Shown here: in pieces, positions 22,874 to 31,306 of the stretch
Numbering within the stretch: the first letter of the stretch is position 1
Layout of the letters: every line of letters starts with the position of its first letter
Source of the DNA: Nitrosotalea sp.
GTDB lineage: Archaea; Thermoproteota; Nitrososphaeria; Nitrososphaerales; Nitrosopumilaceae
Assembly: GCA_025449485.1 (NCBI GenBank)
Contig: JANWJG010000038.1
Location: forward strand, 1-49,114
Direction: 5' to 3'
Length of the DNA stretch: 49,114 nt
Translations under genes and position numbers: made by a program
The notes under the pieces: generated by a model
What the model was told of the DNA's origin: nothing
The model's input: the letters and a program-made list of their open reading frames with translations, nothing else
Databases searched by the model: none

Positions 22874-23359
22874 GTGGTAAAAGCCATTACAATTGCATTG
22901 GTTGTGATAGGTATTGCCATTGCGGGAATTTTCCTATTTTTGGAGATTCCTAAAACTCAAAATTCAATAATACAATTGAGCGCAACTGTTGAAACAACTC
23001 CTGGAAATGTAAAAATCCATTCTCCTGAACAACTCTCAGATATTGACAGCGGCACAATACCTCTTGACAATGCGACTCTGGATAAAATACCTGCATTGAA
23101 AAACGCAATTGATCAAGCCTTTACCAGGTTTACCCCTCCGCCTTACTATCGTCCTCATACATTTACAACTAATATCAGCCAAAGTGATGTTGATTCTATA
23201 TTGCAATTGGCAGGTGGCAAGGCAGAACAATTGCCTGAAACACAAACAAATGATACAAACTTTGGTGTCAACTTTACAACAGATACAACTTCGATGGAGT
23301 TTAAGATGAATAATCTCTATTATCATGTTGTCATTGAACAATTAATTCCGTCTAGCTAA
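22874..23359 (+). CDS. Membrane-anchored extracellular protein, hypothetical
   Basis: 161 residues from GTG, 27 nt behind a GTTAAATCC box. Residues 4-26 are a signal anchor (ITIALVVIGIAIAGIFLF). The exterior contains a calcium/EF-like polar segment (DSGTIPLDNATLDKIPAL) and a two-beta-hairpin C-terminus. It ends 5 nt before the convergent HTH regulator gene. No family recognised. Confidence 0.7.
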   Translation: MVKAITIALVVIGIAIAGIFLFLEIPKTQNSIIQLSATVETTPGNVKIHSPEQLSDIDSGTIPLDNATLDKIPALKNAIDQAFTRFTPPPYYRPHTFTTNISQSDVDSILQLAGGKAEQLPETQTNDTNFGVNFTTDTTSMEFKMNNLYYHVVIEQLIPSS

Positions 23360-23364
23360 TGAAA

Positions 23365-24153
23365 CTAATTTTGTTGTCGTATGACATTGACCTTGAGCAG
23401 ACGCAGAATTATTTCAATGGATAAACCAAATGCTACAACTGTTAGTGCTATTACAACAGGCCAAAATATATCAGCAGGTATTGGGCTGCCGCTAAAGAAT
23501 GGTGTTCCAGAACCTGCATGTGGACTCTGGGCTGCTATTGTCACTTTCTCCCGTGCTAGCTTGAGCATCTCCTCTAGGGTTGCACCAGAGCCAATTCCTC
23601 CGTCTCCGGAATAAGGACCGCCTACTGCATTGTAGAACGGATTGTAGCTTGTATACCCACTTCCACTTGGTACGTCTGGTATACCTTTTGAGACATCAGA
23701 GACACTACCAGTTCCCTGTAACACAAGGGTTGTAAACCATGCACCAATTGCAGCAATCCCTATTGCACCAAATCTGTACAGGGATTTCAGAGAGCGAGCA
23801 AGTGACTTGCTTGTCCTTGCTTTTTCTGAAAACTTGGACGGCAAAATTACAATTGCAAATTTTGTGGCAGTATAGTATTTCATGTCATGTGATTTTGTAT
23901 TTTTTCCAATCCGTGATATCTCAACCAAGCCTACATCTTGCATCTTTTTTAGGTGATATCGCACAAGCTGCAATGAATATTCTGTCTTTACTGCAATGTC
24001 GTTTGCAGTAAACGTATTTTCAAATAACATCTTTAAAATATTTCTGCTAACATCGTTTACCAAAACTTCCCCAAGTGCTCTTAGGTTGTCGTCTTCTGTA
24101 CCGTATATACCGACTCTTTCTGGAACTGGCTGTCTTGATTTTTCTTGATTCAT
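23365..24153 (-). CDS. Membrane-anchored ArsR-like HTH regulator with extracellular loop
   Basis: 262 residues from the ATG at 24153; a longer frame upstream has an implausible N-terminus. Residues ~25-100 are a winged HTH (NRDV-like DVSRNILKMLFE, TANDIAVKTEYSLQLVRYHL, MQDVGLVEI). TM1 is ~128-147; residues 148-228 are an external Gly/Ser/Pro-rich loop; TM2 is ~229-251. The loop has TLEEMLKLAREKV (192-204) and GSGTPFF (214-220), repeated with the same 22-residue offset in the divergent secreted protein. A one-component membrane sensor that binds DNA inside and senses outside is likely. Confidence 0.85.
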   Translation of the reverse strand: MNQEKSRQPVPERVGIYGTEDDNLRALGEVLVNDVSRNILKMLFENTFTANDIAVKTEYSLQLVRYHLKKMQDVGLVEISRIGKNTKSHDMKYYTATKFAIVILPSKFSEKARTSKSLARSLKSLYRFGAIGIAAIGAWFTTLVLQGTGSVSDVSKGIPDVPSGSGYTSYNPFYNAVGGPYSGDGGIGSGATLEEMLKLAREKVTIAAQSPHAGSGTPFFSGSPIPADIFWPVVIALTVVAFGLSIEIILRLLKVNVIRQQN

Positions 24154-24251
24154 GATATTTGTACAATAATAACGGTAACATGATATGTAAGACTTTTGAT
24201 GAAATTCTATTTTCATCAAACGCTAAATCCAAAATTGTACCATTGTATACT

Positions 24252-24563
24252 ATGAACAAACTTGCATACAGCATATTGCTTGCTGTACTCTTGTCTGCTG
24301 TCTTGCCGCAACTGGCATTTGCACAGCAGTACCCTGGGTACGCAGGCAGTACAATGACTTTGGAGCAAGAGCTTATTCTTGCAAAAAAGAAAGTTGAAAT
24401 GGTAAAAGCACATCCAGGAGAAGGCTCGGGTACTCCATATCTTAACGCAAACGGAGTGGTTGGGGCTTCTGTGATTTCAGGGGCAATCTTTGGAGGCATA
24501 TTTTTGGCCTTTGTAGTGCGTGCAAAACAGTATGAATTTGTACAAAAAAGACTTGCCCTCTAA
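24252..24563 (+). CDS. Small secreted membrane protein sharing the regulator's extracellular motif
   Basis: 103 residues from the ATG at 24252, ~27 nt behind GCTAAATCC. Signal peptide 1-25 (LPQLAFAQQ), external segment TLEQELILAKKKV (36-48) and GSGTPY (58-63), then a membrane helix (~69-90) and a short basic tail. It is divergent from the HTH-membrane regulator, with 98 bp between starts. Regulator and target pairing, perhaps with competition through the shared motif, is inference. Confidence 0.82.
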   Translation: MNKLAYSILLAVLLSAVLPQLAFAQQYPGYAGSTMTLEQELILAKKKVEMVKAHPGEGSGTPYLNANGVVGASVISGAIFGGIFLAFVVRAKQYEFVQKRLAL

Positions 24564-24697
24564 TTCTCTTTTTTTATTTTTTAAAAATCTCTTGTATTTG
24601 TATAAATCACATGTACACATTATACTGCTGTTAAAACACGAAGAATCTCCTAGAGGAAATCTACGCGACTTTTTTATGCGATGCCAGTCCTGTACAT

Positions 24698-27600
24698 TTG
24701 AAAGAATTGAAACACATGCCTATATCTTTGACACCACTGCATCTCAAAACCCCTGCTCATTTTCTGGCTTTGATGACTGTATTTTTATTACTTGCAGTTC
24801 CAGTCGAGTCTTCTTTTGCAGGGCCAATGATGCCAAGTCCGCTTGCTGGTGGGCCAATTCAAATGCCATTTGTGCCTTCTATAACTCAACAACAAATGGT
24901 TGTTTCCGGAACAAATGTTTACCTGATATGGACCGCATCGACTTCAACTGGACAAAACCAGATTTTCTTTAAGAGAAGCATTGACAGCGGCACGACTTTT
25001 GAAGATCAAATCTCTCTTGGCAATGTGACAAATTCTCAAGATACTCATATGGTAGCCAGTGGAAATAATGTGTATGTATCGTGGTCATCATTATTTAATA
25101 ATACATCAAAGGTTTTTGTAAAATATAGCTCAAATGGTGGAATAAACTTTCAGCAAGTATCTCCAAGTGTTGGAGACGCTACTCTAGTAAGTCTAATTGG
25201 TCTTGAAGCATATGGGAACACTGTACAGCTCTTGTGGACCGGAAGTATAGGACCAAACCGCACTCAGGTAATTGCATTGTCACAGAGTCATACTGGTGGT
25301 AGTTCGTTTGATTCTCCGTTGTACCTTAGTGATCCTAACATGTCATCAGGCCTTCCTATGATATCACACACTGGTTCCAACACCTATGTTGCATGGTCCT
25401 CTCAAGGCGCACATCCATGTATTCAGATGTACGAGTCTTGTCCATCATATCATTTCTTTAGGCCAATTACCGATGGAACACTCGGTCCTATAGTTACACT
25501 AGATGCATTTGATGGAAACATTCCAATCCGTATGGCTTCTGACCAAAATACTGTATTTGTAGAAGGTCTCAAGCGTGTATATCAAAATGGGTTTTTCCAA
25601 AATAGTGTCATCTCAATGTCAAAAAGCATTGATGGAGGTCGCTCATTTTCATCAACCTCATTGAACTTTGACGTAAACATGGCAGACATTTCTCTGGTAA
25701 TCTCAAATGGCATTGTGTATCAGTTTTGGACAGTCTACGATAATGGGTTTGCGCCACAGCCCATATCTGTAGAAAAGAGTACTGACGGAGGCAAAACTTT
25801 TAGCTCTCCAATCAATCTGAGTGGCAAGACAACTCCTCTTGGCATTGATCTGTCAAACCAGATTGTTACCTCTGGTGGAAATGTGTTTGTTGTCTGGCCT
25901 GGTACTGATGACGCAGGCGCATCCCATGTATTTTTTACAAAAGCCGATTCATCTAATGATATCCGAATAATTTCAGATGTATCTCAACCAGGACTATTCA
26001 ATATTGGTGCTCAAGACTCTGCTGTATTTGTATCGTATCTTGATGATGGCAACATGTTTTTTGAAAAAATCAATGATTCCAATTTTGTATCAACAGATTT
26101 TACTTGCAAGACAAATCAGAACATATCACACGAATCCATCACAATGAGTACACCGCAGATCTTCATCTCTGACAATCCTATACAGAATATTCTTGTTGGG
26201 TGGAAGTCACAAATAAAATCAACTTTACAAAATCTTCAAGACGGTGACTTGAATGTTGTATATCAAGTTCAGGCATTAAAAGATGGATCTACAGTATGGC
26301 ATGTATACGAAAATGCTACACTTTTGTGCAGCAAATCACTTGATGCTAAAATAAACTGGTCTCCACAAGAGCCTGGCAATTACACCATCCAAACCTCCGT
26401 CATAAATCCAGTAAATCAGCAAGTGATATCATCAAACAGCACGACAATTCTGGTATCTGAAAACAGTGATCTTCAGACGTTTACAAACAATGCATCTCCT
26501 GTCGCATTTAAAGTGCTAAACCAAACAAGCCAGGTAAATCAGGAGGGCTTTGCAAAATTCCTATTGCAAGCAGGATCAAGCTCACCAAACTATAGGCTTA
26601 GTACCGTTAACCTTTCAATTGATTCTCCTCCTGGAGTTCAGGCCTGGTTTGACCAGTACGCAATATACTCTTTTGATAATTCGCCCCAAAATCTCACGAT
26701 GTATGTCTATGCAGATTCGGGTGCAAAACCAGACATCAATTCATTAAAGATTCAAGGAAAAGGTTCTGCTCAAAATCTTGTTACTGGGGAATATTTCAAT
26801 ATTGGAAACCCAATTCCTCCTGATGAGGGCTCACTCCAGTATCCTCAAAGCATAACTTCACAACAAGAGGGATACACACAGATTGGTACCGTTGACCTAA
26901 ACATTGTACCAATTATGCCAAAACCTGTCACATACTTGACAGTTGGACCACCCTACATTCATCCAGAACATTTCTGTACGCCACCTGGTTCTTCTGTGGG
27001 TCAGAGCTGCATGGGATTTGTAGGCTATGAAGAATTTCCAATCAAGGTGTATTCTGACAAGGTTCGTACTGTGACACTTGATGCAAAAGACTTTCTATCT
27101 AGTGGATGGTACAAGTTTGAACCACAAGAGCTTGTCGCAACACCACAAGGCACTCCTTCTACACTGATTGTTGCGTCTGTTGTCAAACCATTCATGATAA
27201 ACGTTCTATCAAACCATGTGGTCAAACTGTATGCAAATTCTTCTGATGGAAATTCATTTGCATATCTTCCTCTTACTGAGGGAGGAAACCCGATTAAAGT
27301 ACTAAATTCTACTGGGCCAATTGAATTTGGCTCCCTTACAACTAACATCAATAATACAACTCCGAATTCTGTTGGCATTGTTTATGATTCAAACCAAAGC
27401 AGTACATCTCTTCCAGTTTCATTTTCAGTTCTTGGTGTGGTTGACGGTAGCAAAATATCTCAAATGCCGTCTTGGCTCTCAGTTGACTTCTTACCGTCTG
27501 CATTTACATTAAATTCTTCAAAGCCATATTATTTTGCAATTGACATAACCACCGTCGCTCCTCCAGTAGGTAGTAACACTACAGTTGCAATAGGTGAGAA

Positions 27601-27883
27601 AATTGGGACAAAGAACTATACTGGATACATACCAATTAGCATACCGCCACCTGTCTACATGACACCGGCAATGGCATCTCCTGTAGCAACAAGTTCACTG
27701 CCCGTACCTACACAATCGCTCCCACCTTTGAAGATCTTCAATACAGGAGTATCTGTAAAAGATGTTGTTTGTAAGGATGGACTTGACTTGGTTGAAAAGA
27801 AAGAAGATGGTTCTCCAGCATGCATAACCCCACAAACCAAGTCTGTTCTACTTGACAGGGGATGGGCCAAACTAGTACAATAA
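24698..27883 (+). CDS. Giant secreted surface protein with BNR/Asp-box repeats
   Basis: 1061 residues from TTG (24 nt behind TTTTTATGC); the ATG 18 nt further in is the alternative. Signal peptide ends near SSFA|GPMM. Residues ~60-470 contain at least five Asp-box-like turns of sialidase-type beta-propellers (RSIDSGTTFE, KYSSNGGINF, KSIDGGRSFSS, KSTDGGKTFSS). Ig-like beta domains follow (~500-1000), then a Pro/Thr stalk and the C-terminal module with C1025-x16-C1042 and DRGWAKL. No sialidase catalytic residues are recognised, so it is probably a structural or binding S-layer-type protein. Confidence 0.85.
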   Translation: MKELKHMPISLTPLHLKTPAHFLALMTVFLLLAVPVESSFAGPMMPSPLAGGPIQMPFVPSITQQQMVVSGTNVYLIWTASTSTGQNQIFFKRSIDSGTTFEDQISLGNVTNSQDTHMVASGNNVYVSWSSLFNNTSKVFVKYSSNGGINFQQVSPSVGDATLVSLIGLEAYGNTVQLLWTGSIGPNRTQVIALSQSHTGGSSFDSPLYLSDPNMSSGLPMISHTGSNTYVAWSSQGAHPCIQMYESCPSYHFFRPITDGTLGPIVTLDAFDGNIPIRMASDQNTVFVEGLKRVYQNGFFQNSVISMSKSIDGGRSFSSTSLNFDVNMADISLVISNGIVYQFWTVYDNGFAPQPISVEKSTDGGKTFSSPINLSGKTTPLGIDLSNQIVTSGGNVFVVWPGTDDAGASHVFFTKADSSNDIRIISDVSQPGLFNIGAQDSAVFVSYLDDGNMFFEKINDSNFVSTDFTCKTNQNISHESITMSTPQIFISDNPIQNILVGWKSQIKSTLQNLQDGDLNVVYQVQALKDGSTVWHVYENATLLCSKSLDAKINWSPQEPGNYTIQTSVINPVNQQVISSNSTTILVSENSDLQTFTNNASPVAFKVLNQTSQVNQEGFAKFLLQAGSSSPNYRLSTVNLSIDSPPGVQAWFDQYAIYSFDNSPQNLTMYVYADSGAKPDINSLKIQGKGSAQNLVTGEYFNIGNPIPPDEGSLQYPQSITSQQEGYTQIGTVDLNIVPIMPKPVTYLTVGPPYIHPEHFCTPPGSSVGQSCMGFVGYEEFPIKVYSDKVRTVTLDAKDFLSSGWYKFEPQELVATPQGTPSTLIVASVVKPFMINVLSNHVVKLYANSSDGNSFAYLPLTEGGNPIKVLNSTGPIEFGSLTTNINNTTPNSVGIVYDSNQSSTSLPVSFSVLGVVDGSKISQMPSWLSVDFLPSAFTLNSSKPYYFAIDITTVAPPVGSNTTVAIGEKIGTKNYTGYIPISIPPPVYMTPAMASPVATSSLPVPTQSLPPLKIFNTGVSVKDVVCKDGLDLVEKKEDGSPACITPQTKSVLLDRGWAKLVQ

Positions 27884-27966
27884 ATCAAATGAATGGAACG
27901 ATATATAAAAAAGAAAGGAAAAGTTAAGAAACACTTCTTAAAATTTGGATTACACAATTTGCAAAT

Positions 27967-29442
27967 CTAGTTTTTCACTCTAATTTCAATATGTTTTCCC
28001 TCTGTAGTGGAATAAAGATTCTTGAAGGGATAATGATCCGTGTCGTATTTTGAAATGTTGCCATCAAATGTGGCAACAAGTTGTGTAGAATTATACATAT
28101 CCACAAGTTGTTTTCCCCTGTTGATGTCTATTATGAAATGGGGATCTGCTACAAGAACAACTTTTGTCGTGTTTACGGGATATGAGAGTATTTGTGAATA
28201 GTCTAGAGGGACATTTTTCTTGTGAAATACATCGCTGAATATCCACGTGTATGTTGGGCTTGCAAGAATGCTGGTATCATTACCAGTTGACTGGTTTACA
28301 ACAAATGCAGTAGCAGCATATTCGGCACTTGTCAAGTCTGTAGTAATGAGTTTCACAAGGCCTACCATGCCAAATATGCATATGCCTAAAACAAAAACAA
28401 TGGTACCAATGTGGGCAATTTTCTTTCTTGGTATCTTTTCAAACAATCTCACTATCAAGACTGCTGCAGCAATACACATGACAGGTATTACTGGAATCCA
28501 GTAAAAGTATTGGTTGTAGTTTATCGCATACAAGAAAACAACAAATGGAACAAACCAGCCTAGTATGAAATAATCTCTCCTGATTGCTGCAAATCCAATA
28601 CCTGCTGCCGCAAGCCAAAACAGGGCAGGGTCCATTTGCATAAATGATTTTGCGATATAGTTAAGATCAGCACCACCAACCCGATGCGTCTGGAAATAAA
28701 ATACATCACGCATCCAATAATTGAATTGCCCTGCTTCTATGCTCTGGAGGGGCCACAAGAGTGGAATCAAGATAACAGGTAGCAAGAACAATGCAAGTAG
28801 CTTAAAGCGCTTGGTATTGCCAAAAAATGCCATGCCTCCAACCAATGGAATCATGGTAAATGCAGGTATCTTTGTAAATACTGCAAGGCCCAAGAATGCT
28901 CCTGATAACAAAACTAGCCATGTGGCATGTTTTGAATCTCTGGAATGCAATGCAGCCCAGATTGACAGCAAAAGAAATGGCAACAATATGGAATCAAGCA
29001 ATATTCTACGAAATATCCATGACATTGGCATCACGGCAAATAATACGGCAGAAACCAATGCCACATTTTGTCCATAGCGTTTTCCTGCTATCTTGTAGAT
29101 AAGAAAAGTATCTGCAACTGCCAACAGTCCCATGATGATTCTTGGTACTACATATAACATGGAAATGGAATTTGCATCAGCCGAGGGGCTCAGGGAATGG
29201 GGGTACCCAACAGAACCAAGTACTCCTGCAAGAAACATCTGTCCAAACAATGGATGATCATAAAATGAGCCTTCTTGAGGGCTCTGACCGTTTAGAACAT
29301 GCATTGCTCTTCGCATGTACACGCCCTCATCAAAGAAAATATCTGGAAAACCTGCAACATTCCAAAGGTGAGAAAAGGCAGAAACTACCAGTATGGATAT
29401 TATAAGAAGATGGTATCTGTTATGGTAAAGTCTTGTATTCAA
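27967..29442 (-). CDS. GT39-like polytopic glycosyltransferase (dolichyl-phosphate-sugar dependent)
   Basis: 491 residues from TTG. About 11-12 hydrophobic segments. The first external loop carries FFDEGVYMRRAMHVLNG (D38, E39), the GT-C catalytic/metal motif of PMT/ArnT/GT39-type enzymes, and then SFYDHPLFGQMF. Such enzymes move a sugar from a polyprenyl-phosphate donor to protein or lipid on the outer face. A C-terminal ~120-residue external domain ends at IEIRVKN. Convergent with the giant surface protein, a possible target (inference). Confidence 0.85.
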   Translation of the reverse strand: MNTRLYHNRYHLLIISILVVSAFSHLWNVAGFPDIFFDEGVYMRRAMHVLNGQSPQEGSFYDHPLFGQMFLAGVLGSVGYPHSLSPSADANSISMLYVVPRIIMGLLAVADTFLIYKIAGKRYGQNVALVSAVLFAVMPMSWIFRRILLDSILLPFLLLSIWAALHSRDSKHATWLVLLSGAFLGLAVFTKIPAFTMIPLVGGMAFFGNTKRFKLLALFLLPVILIPLLWPLQSIEAGQFNYWMRDVFYFQTHRVGGADLNYIAKSFMQMDPALFWLAAAGIGFAAIRRDYFILGWFVPFVVFLYAINYNQYFYWIPVIPVMCIAAAVLIVRLFEKIPRKKIAHIGTIVFVLGICIFGMVGLVKLITTDLTSAEYAATAFVVNQSTGNDTSILASPTYTWIFSDVFHKKNVPLDYSQILSYPVNTTKVVLVADPHFIIDINRGKQLVDMYNSTQLVATFDGNISKYDTDHYPFKNLYSTTEGKHIEIRVKN

Positions 29443-29572
29443 TATGTTGATGCCATTTTTTAGCCCCTTAAACTTATTCTCTGCGTGTTACCTCATACAT
29501 ACAGCGAAATCTTCTAGTAGAATCATATATGACTTGATGATATTTCCAGTAATTGTTTAACAGTCATGATGT

Positions 29573-29803
29573 ATGCAAGATTTCATGAAACCGTTTCAAA
29601 AGATTTTGGTAATTGATGCAAGTGTACTTGTTGGGTGTTTTTTTCTAATATGGACACTGGCTACCGGTGCAAATTTTCTACTTCCTACAGTACAAACTGA
29701 TTATGTAAAATCATTACCTCTGGCATTAATGTTTACTGCATTGGTTGGTGTTCTGATAGTATTGGGTACTGTTCTTTTATTTTTACCACGACGAAAAAAG
29801 TAG
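29573..29803 (+). CDS. Two-helix membrane protein, hypothetical
   Basis: 76 residues with two membrane helices (residues ~11-33 and ~47-70), an external loop, and a basic PRRKK end on the cytosolic side. ATG start. Short intergenic distances to both neighbours. No family recognised. Confidence 0.65.
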   Translation: MQDFMKPFQKILVIDASVLVGCFFLIWTLATGANFLLPTVQTDYVKSLPLALMFTALVGVLIVLGTVLLFLPRRKK

Positions 29804-29816
29804 CGACCCTATAATC

Positions 29817-30023
29817 TTAGGGTATAGTGCCAGATACTTTTTGCACTCTGCCTATCTTACCATCATGTAATTCCACTTTGATTCCATGTGGATGAAAACT
29901 ACTCGAAGTGAAAATTCGTTTTACAGTACCCTCTGTTAATTTACCACTGCCTTGATCTTGCTTTAGTACTATGAACACATTGGATCCTATCTTGATCTTG
30001 TCTCTTGAGGGTACTGTATCCAT
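29817..30023 (-). CDS. ywbE: YwbE-family (DUF2196) protein
   Basis: 68 residues, full length for the family. The signature is complete: GSNVFIVLKQDQGSGKLTEG, then TSSSFHPHGIKVELHDGKIG, then RV. The domain is small and SH3-like, found in many bacteria and archaea, with unknown biochemical role. ATG start. Monocistronic. Confidence 0.9.
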   Translation of the reverse strand: MDTVPSRDKIKIGSNVFIVLKQDQGSGKLTEGTVKRIFTSSSFHPHGIKVELHDGKIGRVQKVSGTIP

Positions 30024-30487
30024 TTGGATATGTTACATATACGGTATTATCTAGTTTGATGATCACTTTGTGCTAGAACATTGTTTCGTATTTTTCAAGT
30101 GTGATATGATCCACAATATTTTTATTTTTAGTCGATCAAACTAATTTGAAATACGACACTGTCACAAGTATAATTCACTCATCTGATTCCTACGCAATTT
30201 TTAATAGAATTAGAATTGATGAAACCTAAAGATGAAATTTACGCCACAATCTGACGCAGATAGACGCAATCTGACGCCAATCACGCACAAAAATGGACTT
30301 TTCATTAATACAAACCTGACTCAAAAATACGTAATATCTAGACATGTTATTTCTGTGCCATACTTACATAGTTTTATTGAATGTGTTTTATCCACACAAG
30401 GTATGGAATCTGAAAATATTATCTCTACGGGTAACCATGATACAATATTTGGTCTGTTGTACTCAACTACTTGGAGTTGCACGTGAC
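30024..30487. other. Regulator promoter region with uncertain coding content
   Basis: Contains the GACGC array at 30241-30288. An 84-codon frame from 30232 (27 nt behind a TTTTTAATAG box) crosses the array, but its product resembles nothing and its composition is odd, so I do not call it. The frame of the downstream regulator is open back to 30344, with an unconvincing extra N-terminus. Confidence 0.4.
30241..30288. promoter_or_regulatory. Phased GACGC repeat array, candidate operator
   Basis: [GA]ACGC-type units start at 30253, 30263, 30273 and 30283, exactly 10 bp apart, with a further ACGCC at 30241. A one-helical-turn period is what ribbon-helix-helix proteins bind as tandem arrays, and the next gene encodes such a protein (possible autoregulation). 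Confidence 0.5.
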
Positions 30488-31036
30488 GTGGAAATATTGC
30501 GAAAAATATCTACTAACAGGCTCACTTTACGACTACAAAGTGATCTTTTAGAAATCCTCAAACAAAATGCACACAGAAAAGATCTGACATTGAATGCAAT
30601 GATATCTAATATCTTGCACAAAAATGTTGCGTACGACGAAACTGTAAACGTTTTACCAAACATGATTATTCCACATGATTTGTTTTTCTCCATTGTCTCC
30701 AAAATACCTGAATCAGATATGGGAGATGTTGTAAAGGAAGGACCACGTATTGTGAAAAAACATTTTGACATCCTGGGATTGCAATATAAAATTGATCATG
30801 TTATTTACAATTACTTTGTGATGCTTGCCAAGTATTGCAACTGGTTTGAATTCTCGCACAAGGTGTCTGGAAATAATTATCGACTAGTGTTTTGTACCGG
30901 AAATAATCCAAAGTGGTCAATATTTGTGCAACAATACATACATGCAATACTTGAATCATTGAAAATAATAATATCAAATGAATCACATCACGCAGGAGTT
31001 GTTGTCTTTGAATTTTCACACAAAGAATACATCTGA
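30488..31036 (+). CDS. Ribbon-helix-helix regulator with C-terminal sensory domain (paralog)
   Basis: 182 residues from the GTG at 30488, chosen because it puts the ribbon-helix-helix (NRLTLRLQSDLLEILKQNA, then LTLNAMISNILH) at the same distance from the start as in the 177-residue paralog at 14327-14860. The C-terminal ~125 residues have CNWFEFSHKVSGNNYRLVFC and a final beta strand (VVVFEFSHKE). It lies just upstream of the polysaccharide locus and of the direct-repeat operator at 31034, its most likely target (inference). Confidence 0.75.
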   Translation: MEILRKISTNRLTLRLQSDLLEILKQNAHRKDLTLNAMISNILHKNVAYDETVNVLPNMIIPHDLFFSIVSKIPESDMGDVVKEGPRIVKKHFDILGLQYKIDHVIYNYFVMLAKYCNWFEFSHKVSGNNYRLVFCTGNNPKWSIFVQQYIHAILESLKIIISNESHHAGVVVFEFSHKEYI

Positions 31037-31075
31037 CACAGTTTGACACAAACAGAACCCAAATTCCTATAAGTA
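31034..31075 (+). promoter_or_regulatory. Operator plus promoter of the polysaccharide operon (site 1)
   Basis: TGACAC at 31034 and TGACACAA at 31044 (10-bp period), then a 10-nt gap from the second TGACAC to CAAATTCCTATAAG at 31060. The TATA (CCTATAAG) is 26 nt before the ATG at 31097 (leaderless). The same arrangement with identical spacings is at 42515-42551. Confidence 0.7.
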
Positions 31076-31096
31076 ATTTTTCTACAAAGGTTTCAA

Positions 31097-31306
31097 ATGA
31101 TAGAACAAATTCATGAGAACACAAGCCATGAACGAAACATGCTAAATGGCAGCAAAATACACTCTACGATGGTTTTTTCCAAAGTCGTGTCATGCTGTAC
31201 TTGTGGTATGGAAATGAAATTTGTTGAAAACGATGTAATCTTTGGTGAGGATTGGTATCATGGTAACTGCTGGAAAGCGACACAGGAGAGAGAGCGAAAT
31301 GTTTGA
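31097..31306 (+). CDS. Small zinc-finger protein, first gene of the polysaccharide operon
   Basis: 69 residues. CCTCGMEMKF then WYHGNCW gives a C-x2-C ... H-x2-C set, a treble-clef/LIM-like single zinc site common in thaumarchaeal small proteins (x-x-H-x2-C-W). Leaderless ATG. The 3' end overlaps the dehydrogenase gene by 8 nt. Its role in the operon is unknown; a regulator or chaperone is possible. Confidence 0.75.
   Translation: MIEQIHENTSHERNMLNGSKIHSTMVFSKVVSCCTCGMEMKFVENDVIFGEDWYHGNCWKATQERERNV

Noticed and set aside
24520-24972. 150-codon plus-strand frame with many Cys and Ser overlapping the giant surface gene
   Set aside because: It overlaps the signal peptide and first propeller blade of the 24698 gene in another frame; its composition is that of a shadow.
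30232-30486. 84-codon frame before the ribbon-helix-helix gene
   Set aside because: It crosses the phased GACGC array, ends inside the regulator's start region and has an unnatural composition, despite a TATA-like box upstream.
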